Origin: Euborellia annulipes
Lineage: Eukaryota > Arthropoda > Insecta > Dermaptera > Anisolabididae
NCBI GenBank assembly: GCA_023213315.1
Contig: JAKCPI010007974.1
Span: forward strand, 62,001 to 126,000
DNA: 64,000 nt
Direction: 5' to 3'
Positions within the stretch are counted from its first letter, which is position 1, and each line of letters begins with the position of its first letter. The notes below the pieces were generated by a model. The model searched no databases. It saw only the letters and a program-made list of their open reading frames with translations, and had not been told where the DNA came from. The position numbers were made by a program, and so were the translations under genes. Positions 45,509 to 56,825 of this stretch are shown here, piece after piece.

Positions 45509-48500
45509 TTATTCTTTAGAAGTCTTGAGCTTTTTAAGAAGAGAAAGGGCTTCTCTGTTAACCTAAAAACAGATAAAAATATTACAAATTAAATTTCGCT
45601 TCTATAAATAGCTGCAAAACAAAAATTTCAAGAAAAAAATTGGTGTGACTGTCGCGGCTGTTGATACAACTTTCTCTTATCTTCGGTAATCGAAAGTTGT
45701 GTTCCGGGCTTGTCACACCAGATTTTTTGTGTCGACATATATTTAGTTTCCGCCGATATATTAGAAATTGATTTTTGAATTTAAAAAAAAATCGTTGGAG
45801 CAAATTTTGAGAAAATGGAAAAAAACTGAAAAACCACATCAGTAAAGTACTGGTCGATTTTGATTAAAAGCTTATTTTCACGCCCCAGGGGGGTGTCTAA
45901 CTTAAAAATAAAATTTCATCCTCCTAGCTTAATTCCTTCATGCTTAAAATTGAACTCACACCCATCCACCCACAGACAGACCATGTCGCGAAAACCACTT
46001 TTTTGGATTCAGGGGACCTCAAAACGTGAAGATCCATCAAAATCTCGACATCGAATTTTTGACATGAAACCAATACTTTCTATATATATTAACATATACA
46101 GAAGTAAGAGAAAGTAATAATAAAATCCCAACCATTAGATAAAAATTAGATAAAAATATTTTTAATATTTTAAACTGCATAGTCCTCTTTTACCACCTAA
46201 AGGGCACTTGTCATTTGTTTGTAAAGTTATATCGAATATTTTTAATTATTTTTACAATAAAAGACTTTTTTTCTTTACATTCTCTCATTCCATCTTGACA
46301 GCAAGTAATTTCCGAAAATTCATTCTAATATATCGTCTTGGGCTGTTTCCAAGATGTCAGAATTTTCTTGAGTTTAATGATTTTACCTGATGGTCTTCAT
46401 CAGTTTTTGCGAAAAATTTGGAGGCTAACTCCAGGTAATATATTGCTTTCTCATTATTGTTTAACATTAAATAGGTTTTACCCAGCATGAGAAGATTTTT
46501 GCTAAAAAAAAAAGAAAATGTTAAAAGTGGCTAAAAAAAACTCATTGAAGAGATAAATTACCTATAAAAATTATTTTTAATTTCTTCAGCTTTGGTAAAG
46601 TAAAAAAGAGCCTCTTCAAAACTTGATGTTGGTGGCGCTGCAAAAAATGTACTAGCTATTTTCCTTTGATGCCAAGAAAGAGAAGCAATTCCAAAACACC
46701 TGAATAACAAAAACAAAATATAAATCAATAGGAACAAAATTTTCAATTCTATTGACTACGGGAATATAAATAATTGCGAAATTGTATGTAAAACACCATA
46801 GAATTAATTCTGTGCAACAAATGAAAAATTGCTGTAGAATTCTATGATAAATGGAGGGGGAATCAACCAATTTAGGAGACTGTATAATAAAAACTCTTAA
46901 TAAAATAGAGACATTTCGGCATTAATGGTATCGCCATCATCAGACATATCAGAAAGTACATAATCCAATGCATTAGTATCGAATCCATTAGCAGATTAAT
47001 TTTAAACTGGTAACCGTTGGCTCTAGTTGAAACATTATGCTTTAATAGGAGAATTAAATTCAAGTACACAAGGTTTTTTGTTTCAATGATATATTTATTT
47101 AATATTAACACTTTATGACACCATATGTGTCATCTTCATAAGTGAATTACATACTCATAGTACATTACATAGTACATATTACATAGTATGTAATTCACTT
47201 CTGACACATATGGTGTCAAAATGCGCATAAAGTGCTAATATTAAATTAATATATCATTGAAACAAAAAACCTTGTGTACTTAAATTTAATTCTCCTATTA
47301 ATCCATATACAGAGTTGTTCAAATTAATATCCACATATATATAATAAGCAAGTGAGCATATACCGATATTTTATTTACAAACAACTACAAATTAATTTGG
47401 ACAACTCTGTATATGATCTCACTGCTAATGCTTTAGGGTTGTGAAGGCGATATTCCATTAAAGTCGAAATTTCTCTATTTTATTAACTTTCGAGTAAAAT
47501 TTCAGCTAGATATATGATGAAATAGAGCTAAGGTTTCTGTTAACTAGCTGAGGCTCAAAATTGTGTTTATATTTTATATACGGGTGATATTCGAAACTTA
47601 AGCATCCTAACTTCACGAATATACTAGGCTGATATCTGAACAGGTCGAATGATATGAATTTTAGATAAAAAACATTTTTTCGATTGACTCAGGCTTTTTT
47701 CGAGTGAAATCTCCGGCTTTTTTCATTCAAAATCTCCGGTTTCTTTGCAAATCTTAGTTGGCAGCACTGTGTCTACATAATTGTCTACTTTGGGGATATT
47801 ATCTACGTCATCAAGTAGATAAATCAAAATATGCTTAATTTGCCCAAAGCTGATAAGGTTGTTATCAATTACTAAATGAAATTGCTAATGTCAATACTTG
47901 CCATTCACCAAGCATATAATAAGTGGTAGCATCATTAGGATTAAGTTCCACTGCTCTCTAAAAATAGTTAATTTGTTTGAATAAGTGGAATAAATGTAAA
48001 GTATAAAAAGAAAAGAGTAAATACTTACCAACATATGATTTTTTACATTAATTAGTTGTTTTATTCTATTTGTTGTTCCTTCAGTGTTTGCCTTAGCATC
48101 TACTAAAATGCTGTACCATTTGTGAATAGCAAAATTATTTTCCTCCAATAAAAGAGCTTTATGGAGTAAATCATAACCTACTCGAATTAATTCATTTTTC
48201 TCATAAGTATTTACATTTTTTGATTTAAAATAAAGAGCTCTGCCTAATCGCCATAAAATTTCAACTTCATTGGAATCCTAAAATAATAACAATCTTTCAT
48301 TTCTTGAGTCTAATAGACAAAAACATTCAAATTTAAGGACAATATAGGGACACAATTGAGAAATATGAAATGAATAAGACACAAAAAAAAATTCAAATTA
48401 AAATGAGGCCAGAACTATTAAATTCTATAAATTTTCGTATAATTCTGCCATATTACATACTTTATATTCTTCTAATAATTTGCAAACATCATCATAACGA

Positions 48501-48802
48501 TTTTCATTATATAATTCGTCAGCTTCTTTTATTATTTCCTTGAGATCTGGTTTTTTATCTCCCGAAAATGGTAAAATAAATGAATATATTGGGATCCAAG
48601 TGAATGGTCGAAGGTTTTTATAAAACCTTGATTTTAAAAGCTGAAAGCAAACAAGTAATCAATATTATTTTGACAGCTGTCAAAGAGGCATTTTATTTAC
48701 CAAATTTTTATTTGGATTCACTTTTCTTGTGAAAAATTTATATAAAATTGCGTTTATTAAAATCTTAGAATAATTCTTATTGAATTTAAACAATTTTAAC
48801 AT
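45509..48802 (-). CDS. RMDN1: Regulator of microtubule dynamics protein 1-like (RMDN/FAM82 TPR protein)
   Basis: Seven minus-strand exons, 48802-48701, 48640-48461, 48277-48029, 47957-47902, 46699-46562, 46501-46387 and 45562-45509, give 297 residues; human RMDN1 has about 314. RMDN proteins are TPR-like helical proteins linked to mitochondria and microtubules. Conserved blocks include EILWRLGRALYFKSK, NNFAIHKWYSILVD, ELNPNDATTYYMLGEW, WHQRKIASTFFAAPP, KNLLMLGKTYLMLNN and a Lys-rich end. The first exon is basic with no acidic residue (MLKLFKFNKNYSKILIN), as expected of a mitochondrial targeting sequence; that role is inference. Exon 4 must end within a Trp codon (GAA TG), which makes the next intron start GCAAGT: a GC-AG intron. 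This joint restores the conserved order Gly-x-Trp-Cys; the nearby GT site breaks the frame. Intron 4 holds palindromic repeats (46872-47490). The gene is divergent to PIAS, about 2.2 kb away. Confidence 0.9.
45635..46114 (+). repeat. Family A copy 9, internally deleted
   Basis: Left hairpin 45639-45726, GTCGACATATATTTAG, then a deletion joining directly to ATTGATTTTTGAATTT, then the right end GTAAGAGAAAGTAATAA. Just downstream of RMDN1. Confidence 0.8.
46996..47299. mobile_element. Palindromic insertion, imperfect 14-bp duplication
   Basis: AATCCATTAGCAGA (46982-46995) and AATCCATATACAGA (47300-47313) flank inverted arms of the 54442 family; both ribozyme motifs are damaged. It sits inside another inverted pair (46872-46960 minus, 47430-47490 plus) with CTGATGATGGC ... 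GCCGAAATGTC. RMDN1 intron 4. Confidence 0.6.
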
Positions 48803-49189
48803 GTTAAAAATGATATAATAAAAAATTGTTCTCCAAGGATTATTAAACAATGTGTCAAAGATTGAGGTTAAATTTAATCATTATTTAATAAGTGTATAAA
48901 ATAAATGAAATGTAAAGGTTAGAATGTATATATATAAAAATAAAAAATTAGGGTATTTTCATTTTATCAGGGATATTTATGAATTTATAATTTAATTTTA
49001 ATGATGAGGGGTTTATAAAAAAATTAATTAGAAATGATTCGTTCAGATATGAACTAGGTCAAATATCAATAGGCAGCCATTTTTTTTTATCTGTCAACAT
49101 CATAACTACATTCCCGCCATTAATTTTGTATTAATTCACAATCTTCTGTCTCTAACGTAGACCCAAACAGTCTGATTTCAGCGCCAATT
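48803..49189. promoter_or_regulatory. Probable RMDN1 upstream region
   Basis: Free of recognised repeats for about 390 bp next to the RMDN1 start; no clear core element. Confidence 0.25.
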
Positions 49190-49330
49190 AAATAAAAGTT
49201 ATTTTATTTAACAAGACTGTCTTTTGTTTGTGGGCTAAGCGCCCCATGGCCTCCGGGAATTAAACCCAGGATCTCCAGCCTTTCTGGGGCATCGGTATGC
49301 TATCCATTGCACCAGGCAACCGGGCCCTCG
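49190..49330 (-). repeat. Second tRNA-derived SINE family, copy 2
   Basis: Minus strand: A-box-like CTGGTGCAATGGATAGC, B-box-like GGGTTTAATTCCC, then GCCATGGGGCGCTTAGCCC and GTCTTGTTAAATAA. Confidence 0.75.
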
Positions 49331-49584
49331 ACCTACACCTTCAAAAACTCACCTCAAGTTATTTAATGTGGATTGAGGAAGCAAACTTTAAGCCGATCAT
49401 TCACGTCAGATCCATTTAGACCGAAGCACTGTGTGCTAATTAATCTATTTCTACAGATCCAAAATCTAGGAAAGTAAACCAGCAATGATTTATCCACCAT
49501 TTATTATGCCCATTATTCCGAGCTGCATAACGCTGCATAATAGCTGGAACCCTTGCGAGTAATTTGTATTAAGACCATATAAAC

Positions 49585-49776
49585 CAGCCATTCTCAAATT
49601 GTGTTCCGCGGAACACTAGAGTTCCGCGATACCCCTGCAGGGGTTCCGCAAGAATTCAGACAAAAAAAATCAAAACACCTCTCTCTGATCGAACGTTTTG
49701 ACGCGGGCGTATCACGAGTATCAAGAATTTCGCTTTCCAAAAGGGTTCCGTCACCAAAAAAGTTTGAGAACCGCTG
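49585..49776. mobile_element. hAT-type MITE, 7/8 duplication
   Basis: Ends CAGCCATTCTCAAA and TTTGAGAACCGCTG; flanks ATATAAAC / ATCTAAAC. 192 bp. Confidence 0.75.
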
Positions 49777-49805
49777 ATCTAAACCAATATTTAAATAAAC
49801 GCATA

Positions 49806-50305
49806 TACCCCCGCGGGCTTGATATAGGGGTTAGCGTACTGGCCTTGTATATTAAGGGTCGCGGGTTTGGATCCCAGGCAGTCCGATGGTTTTATTTAAG
49901 CCATTTGGATACCAAATGGTTTAAATAAGAATGACTGGACCAGGGGCGGATTAATGCAATTTTGTCGGGGGGGGGGGGGTTCTTTTTTTATATTTAAGGA
50001 CTTTGTCGGCATCTATGAACATTTAGACCCCTTTCCTATTTATTTAAATTGAGTGGTAACAAATTGAAATTAAAGAGCGGAAATCATAATTTCTTTAGAT
50101 TATTAGTTTTTATAACTTTTTGAATTTCTTCTGGGGGGGGGGGGCGATCGCCCCCACCGCCCCTGGACTGGTCCCCAAATATATATATAATTAATACAAC
50201 GGTTATCGTCAAAGTCTCATATGGCCTAAGTTGCCGAAAAGACTGTGAATGTGCGAGTGAGTGTGAGTGTCAATGAGAAAAAAGTGCGTGTTAAAAAAAA
50301 AACAA
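49806..50305 (+). repeat. tRNA-derived SINE split by a MITE
   Basis: Head GCGGGCTTGATATAGGGG, TCGCGGGTTTGGATCCC, body, then MITE 49941-50165, then CTGGTCCCCAAATATA, GCCGAAAAGACTGTGAATG. Confidence 0.8.
49941..50165. mobile_element. hAT-type MITE inside a SINE
   Basis: Ends CAGGGGCGG / CCGCCCCTG with G-runs; flanks GACTGGAC / GACTGGTC match 7 of 8. Splits the SINE at 49806-50305. Confidence 0.8.
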
Positions 50306-50966
50306 CATATTATACATGAAAGACATTCACCACTACTATTATTATTTGCATTGATGAAGGACGGCGTTATCCATCCGGAAATAGTGTAGTAATGTTATGG
50401 ATAAATCGGTGCTGGTTATTCTTGTATTTAAATAAACCGCATTTTAAAGAAACTATATGAAAAAGAACGAATCCTAATTGATAAAGAACGACGCTAGGAG
50501 AATCTAAAGGAACGATTCCGCCCAACTCCAGTATTGATTTCCGTAAAATTATTCGCCCCAAATCGTCAGTGAAATGGTAATTTTTTAAATTCATGTTTAA
50601 AAAATTATATTATCTTGGAGATTTCATCAAAAATCTTATTATTTATTCAAAAATAATGTTTTTGTTATAGTTTTTTTGTGAAATTTCTATTTAATGGAAA
50701 AAGTATTGGCTTAAAATTCGCTCAAAGGGCAACGAAAAATTCGCGGAATAAAATTCTCGCGGCAAATAGTCGAATTTCTGAACGCTGTCAATTAGAAAAT
50801 GCTTTAACCGTTGTATAGTTGTTCTGTTACTTGTGAAAGGACTCAAAAATTTTCTTTTTAAGGATTAAATAGAAGTAAATTACAAATTAGAAGGAGAGAA
50901 ATAAACATATAACCTTAAGCCTTTTTTTTTAAATTAAGGCTATAATTTTTTTACAGTGTTTTACAG
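50306..50966. promoter_or_regulatory. Probable PIAS upstream region
   Basis: No recognised repeat; a slightly GC-richer stretch with CGCGGAATAAAATTCTCGCGG at about 50742-50763 (palindromic) precedes the likely 5-prime exon. Confidence 0.25.
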
Positions 50967-51008
50967 AATAAAACCACGGCTCAACCTGTAAAAAAAGTTC
51001 CTCGAAAA

Positions 51009-52249
51009 ATGGCTGAAAACGAATCATATAAGGTGGGAAATTAATAAAACTTTTCTTTTGTCATATTATTTATCATCTCTTAATTCATTTTTATTTCCTT
51101 TTATTTGTTTATAAACACTTGACCTTGACATATATGTCTTAAAATATTTTAAAAATTGTCTTTATTTTGTTAATTTGATTCTCTTTTAATATTATATTAA
51201 CTAGTAAATATCAAATTAAAATAAATAATTATATATTTGTAATTGTTTAAAAATATTTTCATTCAACTTTTTCGTTTCTATTTGATTGACTAATTTTCTT
51301 TATTTAATAAAATAAATAAGATATATATATATATATATATATAAATTTTTCGTTGTTCTTTGATCGAATTTTAAGCCAATACCTTTATTTTTAAAATTTC
51401 ATTTTCCCATTTAAATAAATTAACAACATTTTGAACCATAGCAGGAATGACAACAATATTGTTATTTTTTAATATAAAAAAAATGTAACTGAACTTTTAA
51501 GAGAATTCTCCAAATATGAATAGTTATGTCTATTAATTACTATATTATTAAATCAAAAGGTTAAAAATTACAAATAACTTAGGAGAATGACTTATATTTC
51601 CATTTTTGACATTTCTATTTTATTTTGCCTTAGAATGAACCACAAACACATCTCTTTTATTTACAAAATAATATGCTAATATAATACTTTCTCCGCCACT
51701 ATTACTATATATTTAAATAGAGGCGCCCTTAAACTTATGGCTCAGAGGCAGATTGGCTTCTGATACTAAAGTTCAGGGGTTCGCATCCACTCCCAGACGA
51801 CAAAATTTGTTTCAATTAAAATTAAATATACAAATTAAACACTAGGTTATTTGTTTCAAAGGTTTTATTAATTAAAAATTAACACTTAATACGTATTTCG
51901 ACAATTCCTTGTAATCATCAGAGGTGATTACATTCTAATACATGTATTAGAATGTAATCACTTCTGATGATGACAATACATGTATTAGAATGTAATCACT
52001 TCTGATGATGACAAGGAATTGTCGAAATACGTATTAAGTGTTAATTTTTAATTAATAAAACCTTTGAAACAAATAACCTAGTGTTTAATTTGTATATTTA
52101 ATTTTAATTCACAAAATGTTTCAACGAGAACCAACGGTCGAAAGTTTAAATCTTATTAAATTTGTTTCAATTGAATCGAATACCAATCAATTGAAATAAA
52201 TAGGGAAGGAGTCTAAATGGCCTCCGATGCCGACAAAGTCCTTAAAACG

Positions 52250-52282
<33 letters not shown>

Positions 52283-53653
52283 AATTGATTAGAAGAAATA
52301 TCAGTTTGTGGTCTTTCTACACTTATTAGGTATGACTACCCAAGTGTAAATAATTTAAATTTCTTATGCTAAAAGAAATTTTTGAACTCACATGGATTCA
52401 GATTTAGTATGTGAGTGACCACTGCGAGCTTCCCGAGCTATTACTGATATTCCTTGTACTCCTATTAATCAATCTTTTTCTTCTTCTTTTACTGGATCTT
52501 ATCCCTATTTTCTTTTTTCTTTCTAGGAGCCACCCGTTTTTATTATCAATTTCCACAATCCCTTTCCTACGCGTAGTCCTAACACTCCTATTCTTTCTGG
52601 CTGCAGTCCTCGATGCAATCCCTCAATATTTTGGGCCTTCCCCATGGTTTCTTCCTCCTTCAAATCTAACATTATTTTCCCTCCCTAATCCTTTTCTCAT
52701 CTGATTACATGACAAATCCATCTCAGCCTTCTTTCTTGAACTTTTTTCGATGCCTCTGCCACCTGTCCCTTTATGTTTTACACAAAGTTTATCTCACCAT
52801 TCTCATTTCGGCCACATCCAAATTTTTTTTTTCCTGTGCTTTCTTTATCAGCTAGGTCACACTATCACTTCTGTAAGCACTCCAGACACCCTTGGATCCA
52901 ATTCATCCATCCCAGACTCTGCAGATTTTCTCCCTGTAAATATACCTTTCTCCATTCTTGCCTTCTCCGCCGTACCACAACTATTCCGTCGTCTTTCTGC
53001 TGATTCCCTTCATATTCAATTGCCTCTCTCAAAGGGACTCAAAGTCGAACCCTGGTGTAGGTCCACTGACATAGGGAAACTATCAGAGACTCCAACACTG
53101 GTCACTCTTCTTCTCATTCTCTTAAAGTTTTTCCAGATTCTCAATTTTTTTTTTTTTTTTTTTTAATTTTTAAAAACCGTACGTAGCCCGTGACTCGTGT
53201 CTCAAAGAGAAGAAGATTAGGTTCTCGTGCCGGGGTCCCAGGTTCTCTTCCAGTCCCAAGCGAGAAAAATTTATTTCATTTTAAATGACTGCAAATCATT
53301 TGAAATAAATAGGGATGTGGTCTAAATGGTCGAAAAAGTCCTAAAAAAAAAAAAAAAAATCTCAGCAGACATTATCAAAATAAATTGATTAAAATATAGA
53401 TTTGAAGGCATGCATGATGGAAATAATTTAAATTAACAGACGAACAAGTAAAAAAGATTTTAATTAATGTTTATTAATTTTTTCAGAATATGATTCTTGG
53501 TTTTCGTGTAAGCGAATTGCAAATGCTTCTTGGTTTTGCGGGCAGGAATAAAAGTGGACGAAAAAATGAATTACAAATAAGAGCCTTAGAATTACTTCAA
53601 CTAAAATCCGATTCTATAAGATTAAAAATAAAAGAACTCTACAAATCTATACA
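51009..53653 (+). CDS. PIAS: E3 SUMO ligase PIAS, N-terminal exons only (SAP domain)
   Basis: Coding exon 1 is 51009-51032 (MAENESYK), donor AAG|GTGGGA; exon 2 is 53487-53653, ending in phase 2 at ACA|GTAAGT. Together they give 63 codons. The product [19 protein letters not shown] followed by [10 protein letters not shown] aligns with the SAP domain at the N-terminus of PIAS1-4 and fly Su(var)2-10, including the LxxLL-type motif LQMLL and the basic GRNK(S/H)GRK loop. The SAP domain binds AT-rich DNA; the protein sumoylates nuclear targets. The starting MA(D/E) residues also match the family. A 5-prime untranslated exon may begin at 50967 after an AG at 50965-50966. PINIT, SP-RING and C-terminal exons were not found in the following 10 kb, so the gene either has a very long second intron or is broken. 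Intron 1 holds an interrupted SINE, a ribozyme-like palindrome and a pyrimidine-rich tract. Confidence 0.85.
51818..52157. mobile_element. Palindromic ribozyme-bearing insertion, 15-bp duplication
   Basis: AAATTTGTTTCAATT occurs at 51803-51817 and 52158-52172, exactly bounding 340 bp. The insert is two inverted copies of one unit (AAACACTAGGTTATTTGTTTC and its complement), each with the hammerhead-like motif, plus a tail with TTTCAACGAGAACCAACGGT on one side. Confidence 0.75.
51997..52040 (+). ncRNA. Hammerhead-like ribozyme motif, intact core, palindromic stem III
   Basis: CACTT | CTGATGA | T | GACA-AGGAAT-TGTC | GAA | ATACGTAT | T | AAGTG. Five-pair stem I, four-pair stem II, and a self-complementary stem III that could only pair fully between two molecules. 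A mirrored, slightly damaged copy is at 51926-51883. Confidence 0.6.
52430..53165. other. Pyrimidine-rich tract in PIAS intron 1
   Basis: About 700 bp strongly rich in C and T on the plus strand, ending in a T-run. Several frames are open for that reason. Its start resembles 12893-12930 (GACCACGAGCTACCCGAGCT). Origin unknown; could be a LINE leader. Confidence 0.35.
53205..53355 (+). repeat. SINE, tail variant
   Basis: GGTTCTCGTGCCGGGGTCCC head, then TTTGAAATAAATAGGGATGTG and an A-run. Weak B box. Confidence 0.6.
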
Positions 53654-54441
53654 GTAAGTCATTTTCATTTTATAAAGTCTATCATGAATCTCTCTTGGAG
53701 GATTAAATAAAAAAAGTTAATGTTAATAATGGTATGTCCATGATTGCTGGATAAATTTGAACCCAGTTAAAACAATGAACCAATAGCAATGACAATTTCC
53801 TGAGTATCGGTTGTAAATAGGCTATGCCTATGTATATTTAGTCTTGCGATGCTCTTGCTTTTCCACATTTTAGCTAGAATTTTGTATCATTAGAAACGCT
53901 CTTCCCCAAAAATGAAATACCAGAAACCTCTACACTCTTAGACCTTTCAAGTACACAATCTTTCACATATTGGCGTAGTTGGAGTTGTTTGAACTTGGGT
54001 ATAAGGAGAGAATGAATTGGATATAGTGAATTTAAGTAAAATCATGTCTTCATGTATGCTAAGTAAAATCTGTTCAATATTTAAGCTGAATTTATATTTG
54101 TGCAAGATAAATATGTGCGAGATAATTGTTTCTATTGAAGAGGTTTGGTCTTAAAGTTGAACCAGGGTGGATATGCTATGATTACCATTTACTTTAGAGG
54201 ATCCCGTTCCAGGCATATATTATAGTACTCCTTTTTAATTTTCAAATGTTCCATAAAATTCTCCCAAGTTTTTCTTCATTTAATGACGAAATGACTAGAA
54301 AAGTTAAAATTTCGGAGAGGTCTTTATTTTAATATACCATCCAGCTTTACCTGCCTGCAAATGTGCATGAAAATGAAATTGTATATTCATTGTATATGTA
54401 AAGGATATACAAATATTTTCAATGAATAATTATAAATTTGT

Positions 54442-54653
54442 ACACAAGGTTTTTTGTTTCAATGATATATTAATTTAATATTAACACTTTATGCGCATTT
54501 CGACACCATATGTGTCATCTTCAGAAGTGAATTACATATTACATATATTAAATTAATATATCATTGAAACAAAAAAACCTTGTGTACTTGAATTTAATTC
54601 TCCTATTAAAGCATAATGTTTCAACTAGAGCCAACGGTTACCAGTTTAAAATT
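54442..54653. mobile_element. Palindromic ribozyme-bearing insertion, 14-bp duplication
   Basis: AATTATAAATTTGT at 54428-54441 and 54654-54667 bounds 212 bp. Inverted arms CACAAGGTTTTTTGTTTC / complement surround one ribozyme motif; the tail TTTCAACTAGAGCCAACGGT is shared with the other elements. Confidence 0.75.
54485..54529 (-). ncRNA. Hammerhead-like ribozyme motif, intact core, palindromic stem III
   Basis: Minus strand: CACTT | CTGAAGA | T | GACAC-ATATG-GTGTC | GAA | ATGCGCAT | A | AAGTG. Same stem I as the 51997 copy but changed stem II and III, still paired. Confidence 0.6.
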
Positions 54654-54706
54654 AATTATAAATTTGTGGCAATTTAATCTTTAATCATTTTTCAAAAAAA
54701 CAAAAA

Positions 54707-54864
54707 AACATTCACACTTTTTTTCTCATTCACACTCACATACACTCAGTCTTTTCGGCAACTTAGACCATTTAAGACGTTATACGATAACTGTTCCCTG
54801 GGATCCGAACTCTCCCTGGTATACAAAGTAGTAGTAGCTACCAATTACCTCAAGCCCGATGGCC
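54707..54864 (-). repeat. tRNA-derived SINE with body deleted
   Basis: Tail TTTTCGGCAACTTAGACC runs directly into a damaged head ending CAAGCCCGATGGCC; the AAATGGCTTAAATAA body is missing. Confidence 0.7.
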
Positions 54865-55034
54865 CAAAGTTAAAGCTAATGAATTCAACAAATATAGGAA
54901 TTAAAAATCACATAAAATTATGAAATCAAACTGATAGTTTAAATTATTTTTTTATCACAAATCGCACTTTAACTTTTTATTTTAAGGATTTAATTCAAGT
55001 GAAGGTGCAGTCCAAAGAATATGATACTCGGTAC

Positions 55035-55409
55035 CAGTAGCGTAGCCAGGATTTCTGCTTGGGGGGGGGGGGGCAAAAGTTTTATGACCCCCCCCCCCCC
55101 CTTCTCCAAGAAACTTAAAGTGGAGAAATTTTTTTTAGATAATATAATAATTATAAATAAAAAACAAATAAAAAAAATTTTTTTTCTTGAAATAAAAAAT
55201 AATTTTAATACAAAATTCGTAAATATTAGAGATTTTTTCAATTATTTATAGGTTTTTTGTTAGATTTTAGAATTTATGAGAGTTAATAAAATAATTATTT
55301 AAAAAAAAAAATCATTAGGAAAAACAATAGGTATTTTTTTTGTTTTGGAGAAGGCTTTGGGGGGGGCCCGGCCCCCCTGGGCCCCCCCCCCCCCCTGAAT
55401 ACGCCACTG
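55035..55409. mobile_element. hAT-type MITE with G/C homopolymers
   Basis: Ends CAGTAGCGTAGCC and ATACGCCACTG; flanks CTCGGTAC / CTCAGTAC match 7 of 8. Confidence 0.75.
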
Positions 55410-55693
55410 CTCAGTACCGAAAGTATCAATTGAAGAGATTATTCAATAATTTATTTAATTGTAATTTAAATATTTAATAACTATTTAATTCATTTTAAAT
55501 TAAATTTAACACAAATACAAATATATTTTAATCAAAAATTACAATTTAAATAATATAAAGGGAAATATGTTTCTTAATTTTCAACAAAGTTTTCTAACTT
55601 TATTATAAAGGCAAGTCTCCCTGGACCGAATCCTTTGGTATCTCTTTATAACATATTCCTGTTAAAAAAAAGCTAAATAACAATCGCAAGATC

Positions 55694-55947
55694 ATCATTA
55701 AAAGAAATTTCAGTTGAATTTTTCTTCCACACTGAAAATCACACAGAACTGGAACCAGCTGGAAAGTGAAGGAGTATTTCCTCATCTCATCTCTAGAAAT
55801 CCACAATCTATTTTAAGAACTTCATGCCATGGCAGAGTCTTCTCATTCGAAGCGTTTTTAGATTACATTTATTCATTTGTTAAAGAAATAAAAGAGCTAA
55901 AAATAACTTCCTCGAAGGAAAATCTTGAATTAAAATTAGAAAAATAA
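55694..55947 (+). CDS. Unidentified coding-like segment
   Basis: An AG acceptor-like site (AAATTTCAG) at 55685-55693 precedes a frame reading through 55947 with a plausible mix of residues (for example RVFSFEAFLDYIYSFVKEIK) before TAA. I recognise no family. It lies after a hAT MITE. It does not continue PIAS: joining it to the PIAS phase gives an immediate stop. Confidence 0.2.
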
Positions 55948-56825
55948 GATTCAAGGTTATCTTTCTTCAAACAAAATTTCAGATTACGTTTCTGGATCTA
56001 CTAGTCCAGAATGGGCTCAAAAAACTATGAGTAAGCTTAGTGTATTCAAGTTTTTATAAAACATTATTAGAGTAATATTGAATGATTTGGATTAATACCA
56101 ATAATAACTCTAATAATGAAGATAGTGAAAGACTAAATCAATTAATTATAATTTAATCATTAAGGGGGAGTAGTAGTGAAGCATGTTTTTGCCGATAAGA
56201 TGGCGTTATGTGTCGTAAAAAGGAAGCCAAAAAAAGCACCGATTACAAAAATTTGCCAAGAGATGTCAGAATGGTAGCTAATAATTTAATGCATTTGGAT
56301 GATTTTCATTGATCTTTTAACTTTATAAATGTTATTATATATTATGTATCATTTATAAAAGCATATAAATATAGGCTAATAGGGGAACTGATATAAATAT
56401 AATAGACTAGCCTGCCATCTTTTGCAGGAGTGCTGAACTATTTGACAGTTACATTTTAAATTAATCATCTAAACTTATTTTAAATTTTTCTTAATTAATA
56501 TGCGATTAATAATAATAATTTCATTTTTAAATTAAAAAAAAATTAAAATTATTGCGACAGATTGTTTTTTGTATTTGCTTGATAACAAAAAGATTAATTT
56601 CCATAATTCATTAAAAAATTTATTAACTCTCTGTCCCAATAATCTTTTATGAATTTCAATTCATAATAAAAAACACATTGAAAAATTTCTAAATATAGTC
56701 TAGTTTTTTTTTTAAGACAGCCACTCATACTCCCCCTTAAAAAGTCGGTGGTTTTCAAAAATGTACCTAGATTTGTCAATTTCATATTGGATCTGGGAAT
56801 TAGCATTGAGGTAGATGTTTTGTCC

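Larger units (their letters stand above)
51719..52248 (+). repeat. tRNA-derived SINE, tail variant, split by a ribozyme-type palindrome
   Basis: Left part has ATGGCTCAGAGGCAGATTGG and B box GGGTTCGCATCC; the tail resumes at 52173 with ACCAATCAATTGAAATAAAT and ends in a long A-run (52252-52281). The insertion is 51818-52157. Confidence 0.75.

Noticed and set aside
51957..52040. CRISPR-like spaced repeats
   Set aside because: CACTTCTGATGATGACAA occurs twice because of a short tandem duplication inside a palindromic retro-insertion; the context is animal nuclear DNA.
52411..53166. Open frames in the pyrimidine-rich tract that look like Leu/Phe-rich membrane proteins
   Set aside because: Base composition alone gives Leu, Phe, Ser and Pro; overlapping frames are open and none has homology I recognise.
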